Assembly: GCF_025836995.1 (NCBI RefSeq)
Contig: NZ_CP107546.1
Span: forward strand, 3,307,691-3,371,690
DNA length: 64,000 nucleotides
Direction: 5' to 3'
Origin: Microbacterium sp. M28
GTDB lineage: Bacteria > Actinomycetota > Actinomycetes > Actinomycetales > Microbacteriaceae
The notes below the pieces were generated by a model. The model did not search any database and had not been told where the DNA came from. It saw only the letters and a program-made list of their open reading frames with translations. Within the stretch, counting starts at the first letter, position 1; each line of letters opens with the position of its first letter. Below are positions 52,434-60,715 of this stretch, in pieces. The translations under genes and the position numbers were made by a program.

Positions 52434-53408
52434 ATGCGTCAGGTCATCATCATCGGCTCCGGCCCGGCCGGATTCACGGCCGCCATCTACGCGGCGCGCG
52501 CGAGCCTCGAACCGCTGCTCATCGCGAGCTCGGTCGAGGTCGGCGGAGAGCTGATGAACACCACCGAGGTCGAGAACTACCCCGGCTTCCCCGACGGCAT
52601 CCAGGGCCCCGAGCTGATGGCCAAGTTCCAGCAGCAGGCCGAGAGATTCGGCACCGAGGTCGTGTACGACGACGTGACCTCGCTCGAGCTCGACGGCACC
52701 GTGAAGAAGGTCACGCTCGGTTCGGGCACTGTCCACGAGGCCAGGACGGTCATCTACGCGACCGGCTCGGCGTACCGCAAGCTCGGCGTCGAGGGCGAAG
52801 AGCGTCTCTCCGGCTATGGCGTCTCCTGGTGCGCGACGTGCGACGGCTTCTTCTTCCGCGAGAAGACGATCGCCGTGGTCGGCGGCGGCGACTCCGCGAT
52901 GGAGGAGGCCACCTTCCTCACGCGCTTCGCCGAGAAGGTCTACGTCATCCACCGCAAGGACACCCTGCGCGCCTCCAAGATCATGCAGGAGCGGGCGTTC
53001 GCGAACGAGAAGATCGAGTTCATCTGGAACAGCGAGGTCGCCGAGATCCTGGGCGACGGCGCCGTCACCGGCGTGCAACTGCGTTCCACGACCGACGGCT
53101 CCCTGCGCGATCTTCCGCTCGACGGCCTGTTCGTCGCGATCGGCAACGACCCCCGTACGCACCTCGTGCACGGCAAGCTCGACCTGACCGCCGAGGGCAC
53201 CATCTGGGTCGACGGACGCACCTCTGTGACGTCGAAGCCCGGAGTCTTCGCCGCCGGTGACGTCATCGACCCGCACTACCGTCAGGCGATCACCGCGGCC
53301 GGCTCCGGCACCGTCGCGGCGCTGGATGCCGAGCACTTCCTCGCGGATTTTGAGGATGCTTCCGTCGAGGTCCCGGCCGCGGAAGCCGCCGAGGTCATCG
53401 TCGGCTAG
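52434..53408 (+). CDS. trxB: Thioredoxin reductase
   Basis: The 324-residue FAD/NADPH enzyme reduces thioredoxin. It has the FAD motif IIIGSGPAGFTAAIYAARA, the redox-active CATC (in SWCATCDGFFF), the NADPH motif VVGGGDSAMEEA and the C-terminal FAD motif GVFAAGDVIDPHYRQAITAAGSG. ATG 52434 follows AGGAGAG. A TACCAT hexamer at 52399-52404 may be its -10 box. It is followed by trxA 60 bp later, as in most actinobacterial origin regions. Confidence 0.97.
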   Translation: MRQVIIIGSGPAGFTAAIYAARASLEPLLIASSVEVGGELMNTTEVENYPGFPDGIQGPELMAKFQQQAERFGTEVVYDDVTSLELDGTVKKVTLGSGTVHEARTVIYATGSAYRKLGVEGEERLSGYGVSWCATCDGFFFREKTIAVVGGGDSAMEEATFLTRFAEKVYVIHRKDTLRASKIMQERAFANEKIEFIWNSEVAEILGDGAVTGVQLRSTTDGSLRDLPLDGLFVAIGNDPRTHLVHGKLDLTAEGTIWVDGRTSVTSKPGVFAAGDVIDPHYRQAITAAGSGTVAALDAEHFLADFEDASVEVPAAEAAEVIVG

Positions 53409-53468
53409 GGAACACTTTCCACCCTCCTGCTGTTGGGGCAGGTGAGACTTCGATCAAGGAGAAGACTG

Positions 53469-53792
53469 ATGACTGCTAAGGCGACGAGCCAGGCGACGTG
53501 GGATCAGGATGTGCTGCAGGCCGAGGGCACCGTTCTGGTGGACTTCTGGGCGGAGTGGTGCGGCCCGTGCCGCATGGTCGCGCCCGTTCTGGACCAGATC
53601 CAGTCCGAGCACCCTGAGAAGATCACGATCCTCAAGCTCAATGTGGATGAGAACCCCGAGCTGGCGATGAAGTACCAGATCACGTCGATCCCGGCGATGA
53701 AGGTCTTCTCCGCGGGCGAGGAGCGCAAGACGATCATCGGCGCCAAGCCGAAGTTCGCGCTCGAGCAGGACCTCGCCGAGTTCATCGGCTGA
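53469..53792 (+). CDS. trxA: Thioredoxin
   Basis: The 107-residue thioredoxin has the WCGPC active site in VDFWAEWCGPCRMVAP, the cis-proline loop TSIPAMKVF and the final helix FALEQDLAEFIG. It is a general protein disulphide reductant and the partner of the TrxB encoded just upstream. ATG 53469 follows AAGGAG at 8 nt. It is the end of the murJ-trxB-trxA stretch and is closed by a terminator. Confidence 0.97.
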   Translation: MTAKATSQATWDQDVLQAEGTVLVDFWAEWCGPCRMVAPVLDQIQSEHPEKITILKLNVDENPELAMKYQITSIPAMKVFSAGEERKTIIGAKPKFALEQDLAEFIG

Positions 53793-53810
53793 GTGTCTCC
53801 GACGCTTCAC

Positions 53811-53840
53811 GGCCCGTCCCTCTTCGTCGAGGGGCGGGCC
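53811..53840. terminator. Bidirectional terminator between trxA and the GrpB-type gene
   Basis: GGCCCGTCCCTC and GAGGGGCGGGCC form a 12-bp stem with one wobble pair and a TTCGTC loop, followed by TTCGTCATTTG. It lies in the 52 bp between two convergent genes. Confidence 0.8.
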
Positions 53841-53844
53841 TTCG

Positions 53845-54363
53845 TCATTTGTCGTAGACCGGAACGGACGCGAGCCCACGCGCCTGACGCGCCCGGTCCA
53901 CGATCTGCTGGATGACGGCGGTCTTGCCTGCGTTGTAGCGCGCACGGCCGGCGGCGGCATCCCGCGCGGCGGCCAGTTTGGCCTCCTGGTAGAGCGCCGC
54001 ATCGTCCGGGTGCGCGAGGAGCCAGTCGCGCAGGATGCGCTGGTTCGCCGTGTCCCACTGCTCGGGCGGGAAGAAGTGGGCGATGCGGGTACGGACCCCG
54101 CCCGGTTCGAACACCATCACCGGATGCGTCCGCACCCCGCTGCCTATCCGCCAGCCGGCCGCCTCGAGGCGCACCCGAAACGCGTCCAGCTCGTCTGCGG
54201 CCGTGAGGTGCACCGCGACATCGATGATCGGCTTGGCCGTCAGCCCCGGCACGGCCGTGGAGCCGATGTGCTCGATCTCCCATTCCGCGTTTCCGAGTCC
54301 GCGCAGCTCCGCGGCGACGTCTTGGAACATCTCCGGCCAGGCGGGGTCGTAGTCGACGAGCAT
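53845..54363 (-). CDS. GrpB/UPF0157 nucleotidyltransferase-fold protein
   Basis: The 172-residue protein has the family pattern LVDYDPAWPEMFQDVAAEL, IEHIGSTAVPGLTAKPIIDVAV and YNAGKTAVIQQIVDRA. The HIGSTAVPGLxAKPxIDV stretch contains the nucleotidyltransferase-like GS...D...D residues. The biochemical role of the family is not settled. It is convergent with trxA. ATG 54363 has no clear ribosome site. Confidence 0.85.
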   Translation of the reverse strand: MLVDYDPAWPEMFQDVAAELRGLGNAEWEIEHIGSTAVPGLTAKPIIDVAVHLTAADELDAFRVRLEAAGWRIGSGVRTHPVMVFEPGGVRTRIAHFFPPEQWDTANQRILRDWLLAHPDDAALYQEAKLAAARDAAAGRARYNAGKTAVIQQIVDRARQARGLASVPVYDK

Positions 54364-54382
54364 GGCTCAGGCTGTCGCCGAG

Positions 54383-54718
54383 CTAGGAGGCGTCCGCGAT
54401 CGTGGCGTCCCAGCGGCGGTACTTCGGCCCGTCCCCCAGGAGCTTCCAGACCGCCGGGGTCAGAGGCGGATACTCCAGGGCGATCTGACGAAGGACGCGG
54501 TAGTGACGAGCCGCGTTGGGGCGGACGCCGTCGTTGGCGGAGATGTTGTCCGCCCGCAGCAGGTACACGACGAGTTCGTCGACGCTCGGCAGGTCCTCCA
54601 TGAAGTCCCACGGGTCCTCGCCGCCGAGAAGCCGCTCCTGGATGAGGACGGCCAGTTCGTCGGCCGCTTCGGCGCGGAGCACTTCGAGGCTTGCTCGGCG
54701 GGGAATGGCTTCAGTCAC
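54383..54718 (-). CDS. Conserved hypothetical protein
   Basis: The 111-residue helical protein (SLEVLRAEAADELAVLIQERL, DLPSVDELVVYLLRADN, PPLTPAVWKLLGDGPKYRRWD) has no recognised domain, signal or membrane segment. GTG 54718 stands 6 nt after a TAGGCT -10 box (54730-54725), the leaderless pattern seen for other genes here. It lies between the GrpB-type gene and the MFS gene on the same strand. Confidence 0.65.
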   Translation of the reverse strand: MTEAIPRRASLEVLRAEAADELAVLIQERLLGGEDPWDFMEDLPSVDELVVYLLRADNISANDGVRPNAARHYRVLRQIALEYPPLTPAVWKLLGDGPKYRRWDATIADAS

Positions 54719-54727
54719 CCATCAAGC

Positions 54728-56167
54728 CTACGCGCGCTTCTTGTGACCTCGGTGGGTGATCTCGACGACGTCGGTCATGGTCTCGAGTTCGCGTCCCTTG
54801 GTCTCCGGGACCCGGAAGTACACGAAGAAGAACGACAGAGCCGCGAAGAACGCGTAGAAGCCGTAGGCGAACGTGAGCCCGATCTCCGCGAAGGCCGGGA
54901 ACGTCGTCGAGATGAAGAAGTTCGCGATCCACTGCGCGGCCGCCGCGACGGCCAGAGCGCCGGCGCGGATGGAGTTCGGGAACATCTCACCGAGCAGAAC
55001 CCAGACCAGCGGTCCCCAGGTCGCTCCGAAGAACACCACGAAACCGTTGGCGCACACGAGCGCGACCAGCGACCACGGCTGCGGAAGGACGACGCTGCCG
55101 TCCTGAAGAGTTCCGAACGAGAACGCGACGGCCATGAGACCGAGAGTGATCGTCATGCCGACGGAACCGATCAGCAGCATGGGCCGTCGACCGACCTTGT
55201 CGACGAGCAGGATCGCGACGATCGTGACGACGATGTTGGTGATCGAGGTGATCACGGAGGTCAGGAGGGCGTTCGATTCGTCGAAACCGACCGACAGCCA
55301 CAGCGTCGTCGAATAGTAGAAGATCACGTTGATGCCGACGAACTGCTGGAAGACGCTGAGCAGGATGCCGACCCACACGATCGGCTTCAGCCCGAAGAGG
55401 TTGCCGCGCAGATCGCGCAGGGACTCCCTCTTCTCGGTGTTGATGGTCGCCTGGATCTCCTGGATCTTCAGATTCACGTCGGTCTCGCCCGTGAAGTCGT
55501 ACAGGACCCGCGACGCCTTGTCGAGCTCTCCCCGCGCGACGAGGAAGCGCGGCGACTCAGGCAATCGCAGCGCCATCACGCCGTAGACGATCGCCGGCAC
55601 GGCCTCGGCCATGAACATCCATCGCCAGGCATCCAGTCCGAACCACAGCGGATCGGCCGCGCCTCCGGCGACGTTCGCGAGGATCGCGTTCGAGACCAGC
55701 GCGGTGAAGATGCCGAGCACGATCGCGAGCTGCTGGAGCGACCCGAGTCGTCCGCGGATGCGGGCCGGTGACACTTCGGCGATGTACGCCGGGGCGATGA
55801 CGGATGCCGCGCCGACCCCCAGACCACCGATCACGCGCCAGATGATCAGATCGATGACGCCGAACGCGAGTCCCGAGCCGATCGACGAGGCGAGGAACAT
55901 GATCGCCGCGATGACCATCACCGGGATGCGGCCCCATTTGTTCGCGAGGGAACCCGCGAACCAGGCACCGATCGCACAGCCGAGCAGCGCCGACGAGACG
56001 GCGAAGCCCTGCAGTGCCGGGCCGAGATCGAAGGCTCCGGCGAGGGCGTCGACCGCCCCGTTGATCACAGCGGTATCGAATCCGAACAGGAAGCCGCCCA
56101 GGGCCGCCGCTATGCTGATTCCGATGACCCGGCCGCTGATGCGTCCCGGAAGTCTGTTGTTCGACAT
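54728..56167 (-). CDS. Sugar porter family MFS transporter
   Basis: The 479-residue protein has twelve membrane helices. It carries the sugar-porter signatures GGFLFGFDTAVINGAV in helix 1, GRIPVMVIAA and RVIGGLGVGAASVIAPAYIAEVSPARIRG in outline, PESPRFLVARG after helix 6, QQFVGINVIFYYS in helix 7 and PETKGRELE at the end. These are the XylE/GalP/Glut motifs, including the QQ pair that binds hexose or pentose. It would import a monosaccharide with protons. ATG 56167 follows a GGGGGAG-type site. Confidence 0.93.
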   Translation of the reverse strand: MSNNRLPGRISGRVIGISIAAALGGFLFGFDTAVINGAVDALAGAFDLGPALQGFAVSSALLGCAIGAWFAGSLANKWGRIPVMVIAAIMFLASSIGSGLAFGVIDLIIWRVIGGLGVGAASVIAPAYIAEVSPARIRGRLGSLQQLAIVLGIFTALVSNAILANVAGGAADPLWFGLDAWRWMFMAEAVPAIVYGVMALRLPESPRFLVARGELDKASRVLYDFTGETDVNLKIQEIQATINTEKRESLRDLRGNLFGLKPIVWVGILLSVFQQFVGINVIFYYSTTLWLSVGFDESNALLTSVITSITNIVVTIVAILLVDKVGRRPMLLIGSVGMTITLGLMAVAFSFGTLQDGSVVLPQPWSLVALVCANGFVVFFGATWGPLVWVLLGEMFPNSIRAGALAVAAAAQWIANFFISTTFPAFAEIGLTFAYGFYAFFAALSFFFVYFRVPETKGRELETMTDVVEITHRGHKKRA

Positions 56168-56238
56168 GGTTCCGCTCCCCCGTTTGCAGCGAGTCTATTG
56201 GGATGCCCTCGTGGGGCGGTGATGGGGCCGAGAGCGGG

Positions 56239-57198
56239 TCAGGCGCCGTAGCCCTCCTCGCCGAGTTCGGCGAGGATGCGGTTGAGATCCTGGATGGATG
56301 CGAAATCGATGACGACCTGGCCTTTTCGTGAGCCGAGATTCACCTTGACCCGAGTGTTGAGGCGATCGCCGAGCTTGCTGCCGACCTCATCGAGATAGGC
56401 GCGTCGCGCACCCGGCTGCGGCTTGGCGGCCTTCGAACCGGCCTCGCGCGGTGTCGCCTTCGCCGCTTCCTCCGCCGCACGGACGGACAGGTCCTCATTG
56501 ATGATCTTGTCGGCGAGGCGCTGCATGGCTTCGGGGTCGTCCAGGCTCAGGATGGCGCGAGCGTGGCCTGCGGAGAGGACGCCGGCGGCCACGCGCTGCT
56601 GCACCGGAACAGGCAGCTTCAGCAGTCGGATGGTGTTGCTGATACGCGGGCGTGAGCGTCCGATGCGGGTGGCGAGTTCCTCCTGCGTGATGCCGAAGTC
56701 CTCGAGCAGCTGCTGGTAGGCGGATGCCTCTTCGAGCGGGTTGAGCTCGGAGCGATGCAGGTTCTCGAGCAGCGCGTCCCGGAGGAGGTCCTCATCCGTC
56801 GTGTCCCGGACGATCACCGGGATCGTCTCGAGGCCGGCTTCGCGGGCGGCGCGGGTGCGGCGCTCGCCCATGATCAGCTCGTAGGCGCCGTCGGCGTTCG
56901 TGCGGACGACCACTGGCTGCAACACGCCGAACTCGCGGACGCTGTGCACGAGCTCCGCGAGGTGCTCGGGGTCGAAGTGCGTGCGCGGCTGACGAGGGTT
57001 CGGGACGATCTCGTTCGGATCGACATGGACCAGCCGTACGCCGGGGATCTCGGCGAGTTCCGGGGTCGCCTCGGTCTCGACGGGCGGCTCCGGCTTGATC
57101 TTCGCACCGGGGAAGAAGACGTCGACGGGGCGTTCGGTCTGCTCCGTGGTGGGGATGAGGGCTCCTATCCCCCGCCCGAGTCCAGTTCGCTTCGCCAT
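56239..57198 (-). CDS. parB: Chromosome-partitioning protein ParB
   Basis: The 319-residue CTPase binds parS and spreads around it. It has the N-terminal KRTGLGRGIGALIP that contacts ParA, the CTP-binding core (NPRQPRTHFDPEHLAELVHSVREFGVLQPVVV; GERRTRAAREAGLETIPVIV) with GERR, the HTH TQEELATRIGRSRPRISNTIRLLKLP that reads parS, and a C-terminal dimer domain (SRKGQVVIDFASIQDLNRIL). ATG 57198 overlaps the parA stop by one base and follows AAGGAG. An open stretch upstream lies inside parA and is ignored. Confidence 0.97.
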   Translation of the reverse strand: MAKRTGLGRGIGALIPTTEQTERPVDVFFPGAKIKPEPPVETEATPELAEIPGVRLVHVDPNEIVPNPRQPRTHFDPEHLAELVHSVREFGVLQPVVVRTNADGAYELIMGERRTRAAREAGLETIPVIVRDTTDEDLLRDALLENLHRSELNPLEEASAYQQLLEDFGITQEELATRIGRSRPRISNTIRLLKLPVPVQQRVAAGVLSAGHARAILSLDDPEAMQRLADKIINEDLSVRAAEEAAKATPREAGSKAAKPQPGARRAYLDEVGSKLGDRLNTRVKVNLGSRKGQVVIDFASIQDLNRILAELGEEGYGA

Positions 57199-58142
57199 CA
57201 GTTCTCCTTGCTCTGTGTGCTGCTGGTGCGCGCCGCGGTACGCTGCGCGATCTCGACTGCCGCCTCGCGGTAGGCCACGGCCCCGGCAGAGTTGCCGTCG
57301 TATTCGATGACGGTCTGACCGAAGCTCGGCGCCTCGGAAACGCGGACCGACCGCGGGATGACGGTGTGGAGCACCTGCTCCGGGAAGTGTCCTCTGACCT
57401 CGTCGGCCACCTGCTGGGCCAGACGGGTGCGCCCGTCGTACATCGTCAGGAGGATCGTCGAGAGGTGGAGCTTGGGGTTCAGATGCTTCTGGATCATCTG
57501 GATGCTTCCGAGGAGCTGGCTCAGGCCCTCCAGCGCGTAGTACTCGCACTGGATGGGGATGAAAACCTCGGATGCCGCGGTGAACGCGTTGATCGTCAGC
57601 AGCCCCAGGGACGGCGGGCAGTCGATGATCACGAAGTCCATCGGGTGCTCGGCGAGGTAGGCGTCGAGCGCCCGTCCGAGCCGGTGCTCCCGCGCGACCT
57701 GCGCGACGAGTTCGATCTCGGCGCCGGCGAGGTGGATCGTGCTGGGTGCGCAGAAGAGATTCTCGGACTCCGGGCTGGGCTGCACGATCTCCGCGAGCGC
57801 GACGTCGTTGATCAGCACATCGTAGATGCTCGTGACATCCGCGCTGTGGGGGATGCCGAGGGCTGTGGAGGCATTGCCCTGCGGGTCGAGGTCGATCACG
57901 AGAACTTTGGCGCCGAGGTGCGCCAGCGCTGAAGCGACGTTGACCGCGGTCGTCGTCTTGCCGACCCCACCCTTCTGGTTGGAGACCGTCAGAACGCGTG
58001 TCTGCGAGCCGTCGAAATCGAGGGTGACCGCCTCCAGGGCCCGGCGTCGCGCGCTGAGATCAGCGAGTTCACGGGCGAGTGGGGTGTCCATCCCGAAGCC
58101 ATCGTTCGGTGGTGCCTTTTCGGGTTGTTTCACGTGAAACAT
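57198..58142 (-). CDS. parA: Chromosome-partitioning ATPase ParA
   Basis: The 314-residue Walker-type ATPase has the deviant Walker A KGGVGKTTTAVNVASAL (from about residue 57), DLDPQGNAS, Walker B FVIIDCPPSLGLL and the DNA-binding C-terminal region. It moves ParB-bound origins apart. The start codon is unusual: ATG 58142 and the next codons (MFHVKQ) are written by a parS site, TGTTTCACGTGAAACA. AAAGGAG lies 3 nt upstream and supports this start; the internal ATG 58091 (MDTPLAREL) has no ribosome site. ParB binding at this site would cover the start of the gene. Confidence 0.96.
   Translation of the reverse strand: MFHVKQPEKAPPNDGFGMDTPLARELADLSARRRALEAVTLDFDGSQTRVLTVSNQKGGVGKTTTAVNVASALAHLGAKVLVIDLDPQGNASTALGIPHSADVTSIYDVLINDVALAEIVQPSPESENLFCAPSTIHLAGAEIELVAQVAREHRLGRALDAYLAEHPMDFVIIDCPPSLGLLTINAFTAASEVFIPIQCEYYALEGLSQLLGSIQMIQKHLNPKLHLSTILLTMYDGRTRLAQQVADEVRGHFPEQVLHTVIPRSVRVSEAPSFGQTVIEYDGNSAGAVAYREAAVEIAQRTAARTSSTQSKEN
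58126..58141. promoter_or_regulatory. parS site 1, overlapping the parA start codon
   Basis: This is the perfect 16-bp consensus TGTTTCACGTGAAACA. The minus-strand ATG of parA begins one base beyond it. Confidence 0.95.
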
Positions 58143-58443
58143 CCACTCCTTTCGGGGCCGCGTTCCACTCTAATCGAGGTGACCGACCTTGACGGGCACG
58201 GGCTCGGCTCGGCGGTGGGCCGGCTGTTCGACCTCACCGGATGCCTGTGCCCGAGAGGGCGCTGTCGACTGAGACGCGCGGCTTGGCTGAGCTCGGCTGA
58301 CCTCGGCTCTCTCGGCGTCCACTCGGGTGTAGCGACCCGCAGCGAACCTGCGCACCATTGCTGCGGATCGAGGGCCGCACCCATGCCCGCAGTACCCGAG
58401 GTGGCGCGGAATCGGGGTGGGGGGCGCGTTCACAAACGTCACC

Positions 58444-58457
58444 GTTTCACGTGAAAC
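58444..58457. promoter_or_regulatory. parS site 2
   Basis: The 14-bp core GTTTCACGTGAAAC is perfect, with flanks C and A. It lies 317 bp from site 1. Confidence 0.93.
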
Positions 58458-58829
58458 ACCACATCTTCGCCCTGTACGTCGCCTTCTGATCGGCCGGTAG
58501 CCGGTCATTCCGATCGCCGGTCGCGGAGTGGTGCGTACGCGTCTCACCCCTCGGTGAGTCTCCCCCGCTCCGCGCCGACAACGACCGCGGCTCAGCCAAG
58601 TCACTACGAGACCCGTCCCGGCATATCAGCGAGCTGCTACGGTCTTGGCCGCGGTGGGCCGCGGTCCGCACGAGCAGCACCGCGGTCGAGTGCGACGGTC
58701 GCGCTCGCGCGTTTCATCATCGGATTCGCGACGTGGCCTACCGCTCAAGCCCGGCATGGACAGTCGCAACCGATGCCGTTGAGCAGCCGACAGCCACCAA
58801 ACGATCGAGACCCGATTCCCGCTCGCCGT

Positions 58830-58843
58830 GTTTCACGTGAAAC
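58830..58843. promoter_or_regulatory. parS site 3
   Basis: A perfect core with flanks T and G, immediately after the stop codon of the small hypothetical gene at 58848-59177. Confidence 0.93.
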
Positions 58844-58847
58844 GCTT

Positions 58848-59177
58848 TCACGCTGATCGGAGTGCTGCTTCTATCCGCTCGCGGGCCTCCAGGTTGTCCG
58901 CGTCCGCAGTCGACCATCGATTCAGCTGATCGAGCGCCCATTCCCAGTGCTCCCGACGCGGCACGATCGACAGTTCCCGCTCGGCCGCCGGCCAGCCGAG
59001 CGCGGTTCTCTCGCCGTCGAACTCCGCCGAAGCCCGCCAACCGGCATCGCGGACGCAGGCCCCGTTCATCAACGTGAGGGAAACACCGTTCACCGCATCG
59101 ATCGCCATGCTGTTGTCGACGCTGGCGTCGACTCGCTGCCACAACCGAACAGGCAGTCGGAGCGTGATGTAATCCAT
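58848..59177 (-). CDS. Small hypothetical protein within the parS array
   Basis: The 109-residue protein (DYITLRLPVRLWQRVDASVDN, WEWALDQLNRWSTADADNLEARERIEAALRS) has a sensible amphipathic composition and G/C-ending codons, but no known domain. ATG 59177 has no clear ribosome site. The open frame continues upstream through parS site 4, where it reads FHVKH, but that extension is not protein-like. It is bracketed by parS sites 3 and 4. Confidence 0.55.
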   Translation of the reverse strand: MDYITLRLPVRLWQRVDASVDNSMAIDAVNGVSLTLMNGACVRDAGWRASAEFDGERTALGWPAAERELSIVPRREHWEWALDQLNRWSTADADNLEARERIEAALRSA

Positions 59178-59218
59178 GACACCATCATCGCGCTGCCGGA
59201 TCCGCACCGACGAACAAT

Positions 59219-59232
59219 GTTTCACGTGAAAC
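59219..59232. promoter_or_regulatory. parS site 4
   Basis: A perfect core GTTTCACGTGAAAC, 389 bp from site 3. Confidence 0.93.
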
Positions 59233-59539
59233 GGACGAAGACTGCCGAAGCCGGACGCGGCGGATCCACGGATCGCGGTCGACTCCGCCTGTCGCGTGAT
59301 GAGCACTACCTCTCCGGCGACACGACCGATCGCACGATCCCCCACTCAAGTGGCGCGAGAGGTTCCTGAACCTCCGCTGCGCGGCGTGCAGAACTGCCGC
59401 GGAATCGTGAATCAGTGTACTCCGAACCGACATACCAGTCCGCGGCGAGGCACCTCTGGTCCGAAGGAAAGCGGCCGAGTGCCGTCCGCCGCCACGGTAC
59501 GGTCAGCCGTCACGGAACGGAAGCACGGAGCACTCTGCC

Positions 59540-59553
59540 GTTTCACGTGAAAC
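59540..59553. promoter_or_regulatory. parS site 5
   Basis: A perfect core, 321 bp from site 4 and just downstream of the GNAT gene. Confidence 0.93.
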
Positions 59554-59578
59554 AACCGCCGGCGCCCGCCGTCGAGAA

Positions 59579-60004
59579 TCACCGGATCATGAAGACGTCC
59601 ACAGCATCCTGCTTCTCGACGACGAAGCCATGGCGCAGGTAGAGCCGGGTCGCGGCACTTCCCTGCAGGACATTCAGCCGATGAACCACGTCGCGGGGTT
59701 CCTGGGAGAGGATGTCGGCGAGCACTTCTCCACCGATACCCTTGCCTTGCACTTCGGGGCGCAGGTAGAAGTGCTCGATCCAGCGGGTTTCCCTCTCTTC
59801 GCGGACCGCGATCGTTCCGGCATCCTGCCCTTCCCAGATGATCACGCGTGTGTTCTCGGGCTGGAACGCCGCGAGAAAACGCTCGCGAACACGAATCGGA
59901 TCGTACCGACCCAGCCGCTCGAGGTCGGCACGCAGGACGTCGGCGCGCAAAGCCGCTACCGATGCAGCATCCGATGTCGTGCTCGGGCGGTAGCGCCACA
60001 TCAT
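59579..60004 (-). CDS. GNAT-family N-acetyltransferase within the parS array
   Basis: The 141-residue protein has the acetyl-CoA loop FYLRPEVQGKGIGGEVLADIL, followed by LNVLQGSAATRLYLRHGFVVEKQDAVDVFM, the full GNAT C-terminal half. The start is ATG 60004 (GGAGGGG about 10 nt upstream); ATG 60001 follows directly. The open frame runs on through parS site 6 but is not coding there. The substrate is unknown, and its placement between parA and rsmG is not part of the usual conserved order. Confidence 0.82.
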   Translation of the reverse strand: MMWRYRPSTTSDAASVAALRADVLRADLERLGRYDPIRVRERFLAAFQPENTRVIIWEGQDAGTIAVREERETRWIEHFYLRPEVQGKGIGGEVLADILSQEPRDVVHRLNVLQGSAATRLYLRHGFVVEKQDAVDVFMIR

Positions 60005-60048
60005 GCGTCGAGCACCCCTCCCCTCGGTCGGACTATGCTGACTCGATT

Positions 60049-60062
60049 GTTTCACGTGAAAC
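60049..60062. promoter_or_regulatory. parS site 6
   Basis: A perfect core with flanks T and G, 45 bp upstream of the GNAT start. Confidence 0.93.
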
Positions 60063-60161
60063 GGCGGGCCGGGATACGTCGAGTCCACTCGAACACGACT
60101 TCCGTCGGATCCGCGAGCGACCTCCGTGCCCGACCTTGAGTATGTCGCCTTGCCGGAACAT

Positions 60162-60175
60162 GTTCCACGTGAAGC
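60162..60175. promoter_or_regulatory. parS site 7, degenerate
   Basis: GTTCCACGTGAAGC differs from the core at two positions but keeps the central CACGTG and the outer bases. It may be a weak or decaying site. Confidence 0.6.
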
Positions 60176-60524
60176 ATCAGATTCGATTTCTGTCCCACCC
60201 GGTTCGGTTCAAGGACAGACTCCTGCCGGAGCCTCACGCACGCGCCTCACCGCCGCCGTGCTGCGAATCTTGTTGGCGTTCGATGGGGAGACCGGTCGCT
60301 TTCGCCGTTCGCACGGCACGGGAGGACCTGTGAAGCCTAAGCCTCCGCCATGCGTATCCTGCACGGCCACCCATCAGCAACCGACCAATTGACGCTCTCA
60401 CCTTGTTGCACATCGAGTCAGGCCGCTGGGACCGAAGCCCTGACGTCCGCGTCGGAACCCCCGGCGATGATCGTGCCCGCACCCTCGCCGCGGCTGCCTT
60501 CACACGGGGCTGGCGAAGCGCACC

Positions 60525-60538
60525 GTTTCACGTGAAAC
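60525..60538. promoter_or_regulatory. parS site 8
   Basis: A perfect core with flanks C and G. Confidence 0.93.
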
Positions 60539-60688
60539 GCCCACCATAACGGCTGCACCCTTCGCTGATCCCCGATGTCGGACCGTTCGGTCGACAAACA
60601 GTGCCCTCAGCGGATACGCGTCCCGCAGCAACCCACGTCCTATCCGGTCGCGAGGCCGGTCGGCGTCTCATCAGGCTACCCGCACGAT

Positions 60689-60702
60689 GTTTCACGTGAA
60701 AC
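60689..60702. promoter_or_regulatory. parS site 9
   Basis: A perfect core within the full 16-bp consensus TGTTTCACGTGAAACA, just downstream of rsmG. Confidence 0.94.
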
Positions 60703-60715
60703 ATCGCCACTGGTA

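Larger units (their letters stand above)
58143..58847. other. 705-bp non-coding stretch with two parS sites
   Basis: Open frames here have no ribosome sites, no codon bias and no protein-like composition. Apart from the parA promoter and parS sites 2 and 3 nothing was recognised. It looks like spacer kept for the parS array. Confidence 0.55.
59178..59578. other. 401-bp non-coding stretch with parS sites 4 and 5
   Basis: No convincing gene is present; only the two parS sites are recognised. Confidence 0.5.
60005..60715. other. 711-bp non-coding stretch with parS sites 6 to 9
   Basis: No gene-like frame was found on either strand. It contains three perfect parS cores and one degenerate one. 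Composition is less GC-biased at codon positions than in the neighbouring genes. Confidence 0.55.

Noticed and set aside
58143..58860. Several open frames of 70-145 codons considered as small genes
   Set aside because: They are Arg/Ser/Pro-rich, lack ribosome sites and G/C third-position bias, and overlap each other on both strands.
59579..60088. Extended GNAT start upstream, with FHVKQ coded by parS
   Set aside because: Every parS gives FHVK or VSRET-type residues in some frame; the extension is not protein-like and ATG 60004 has a GGAGGGG site.
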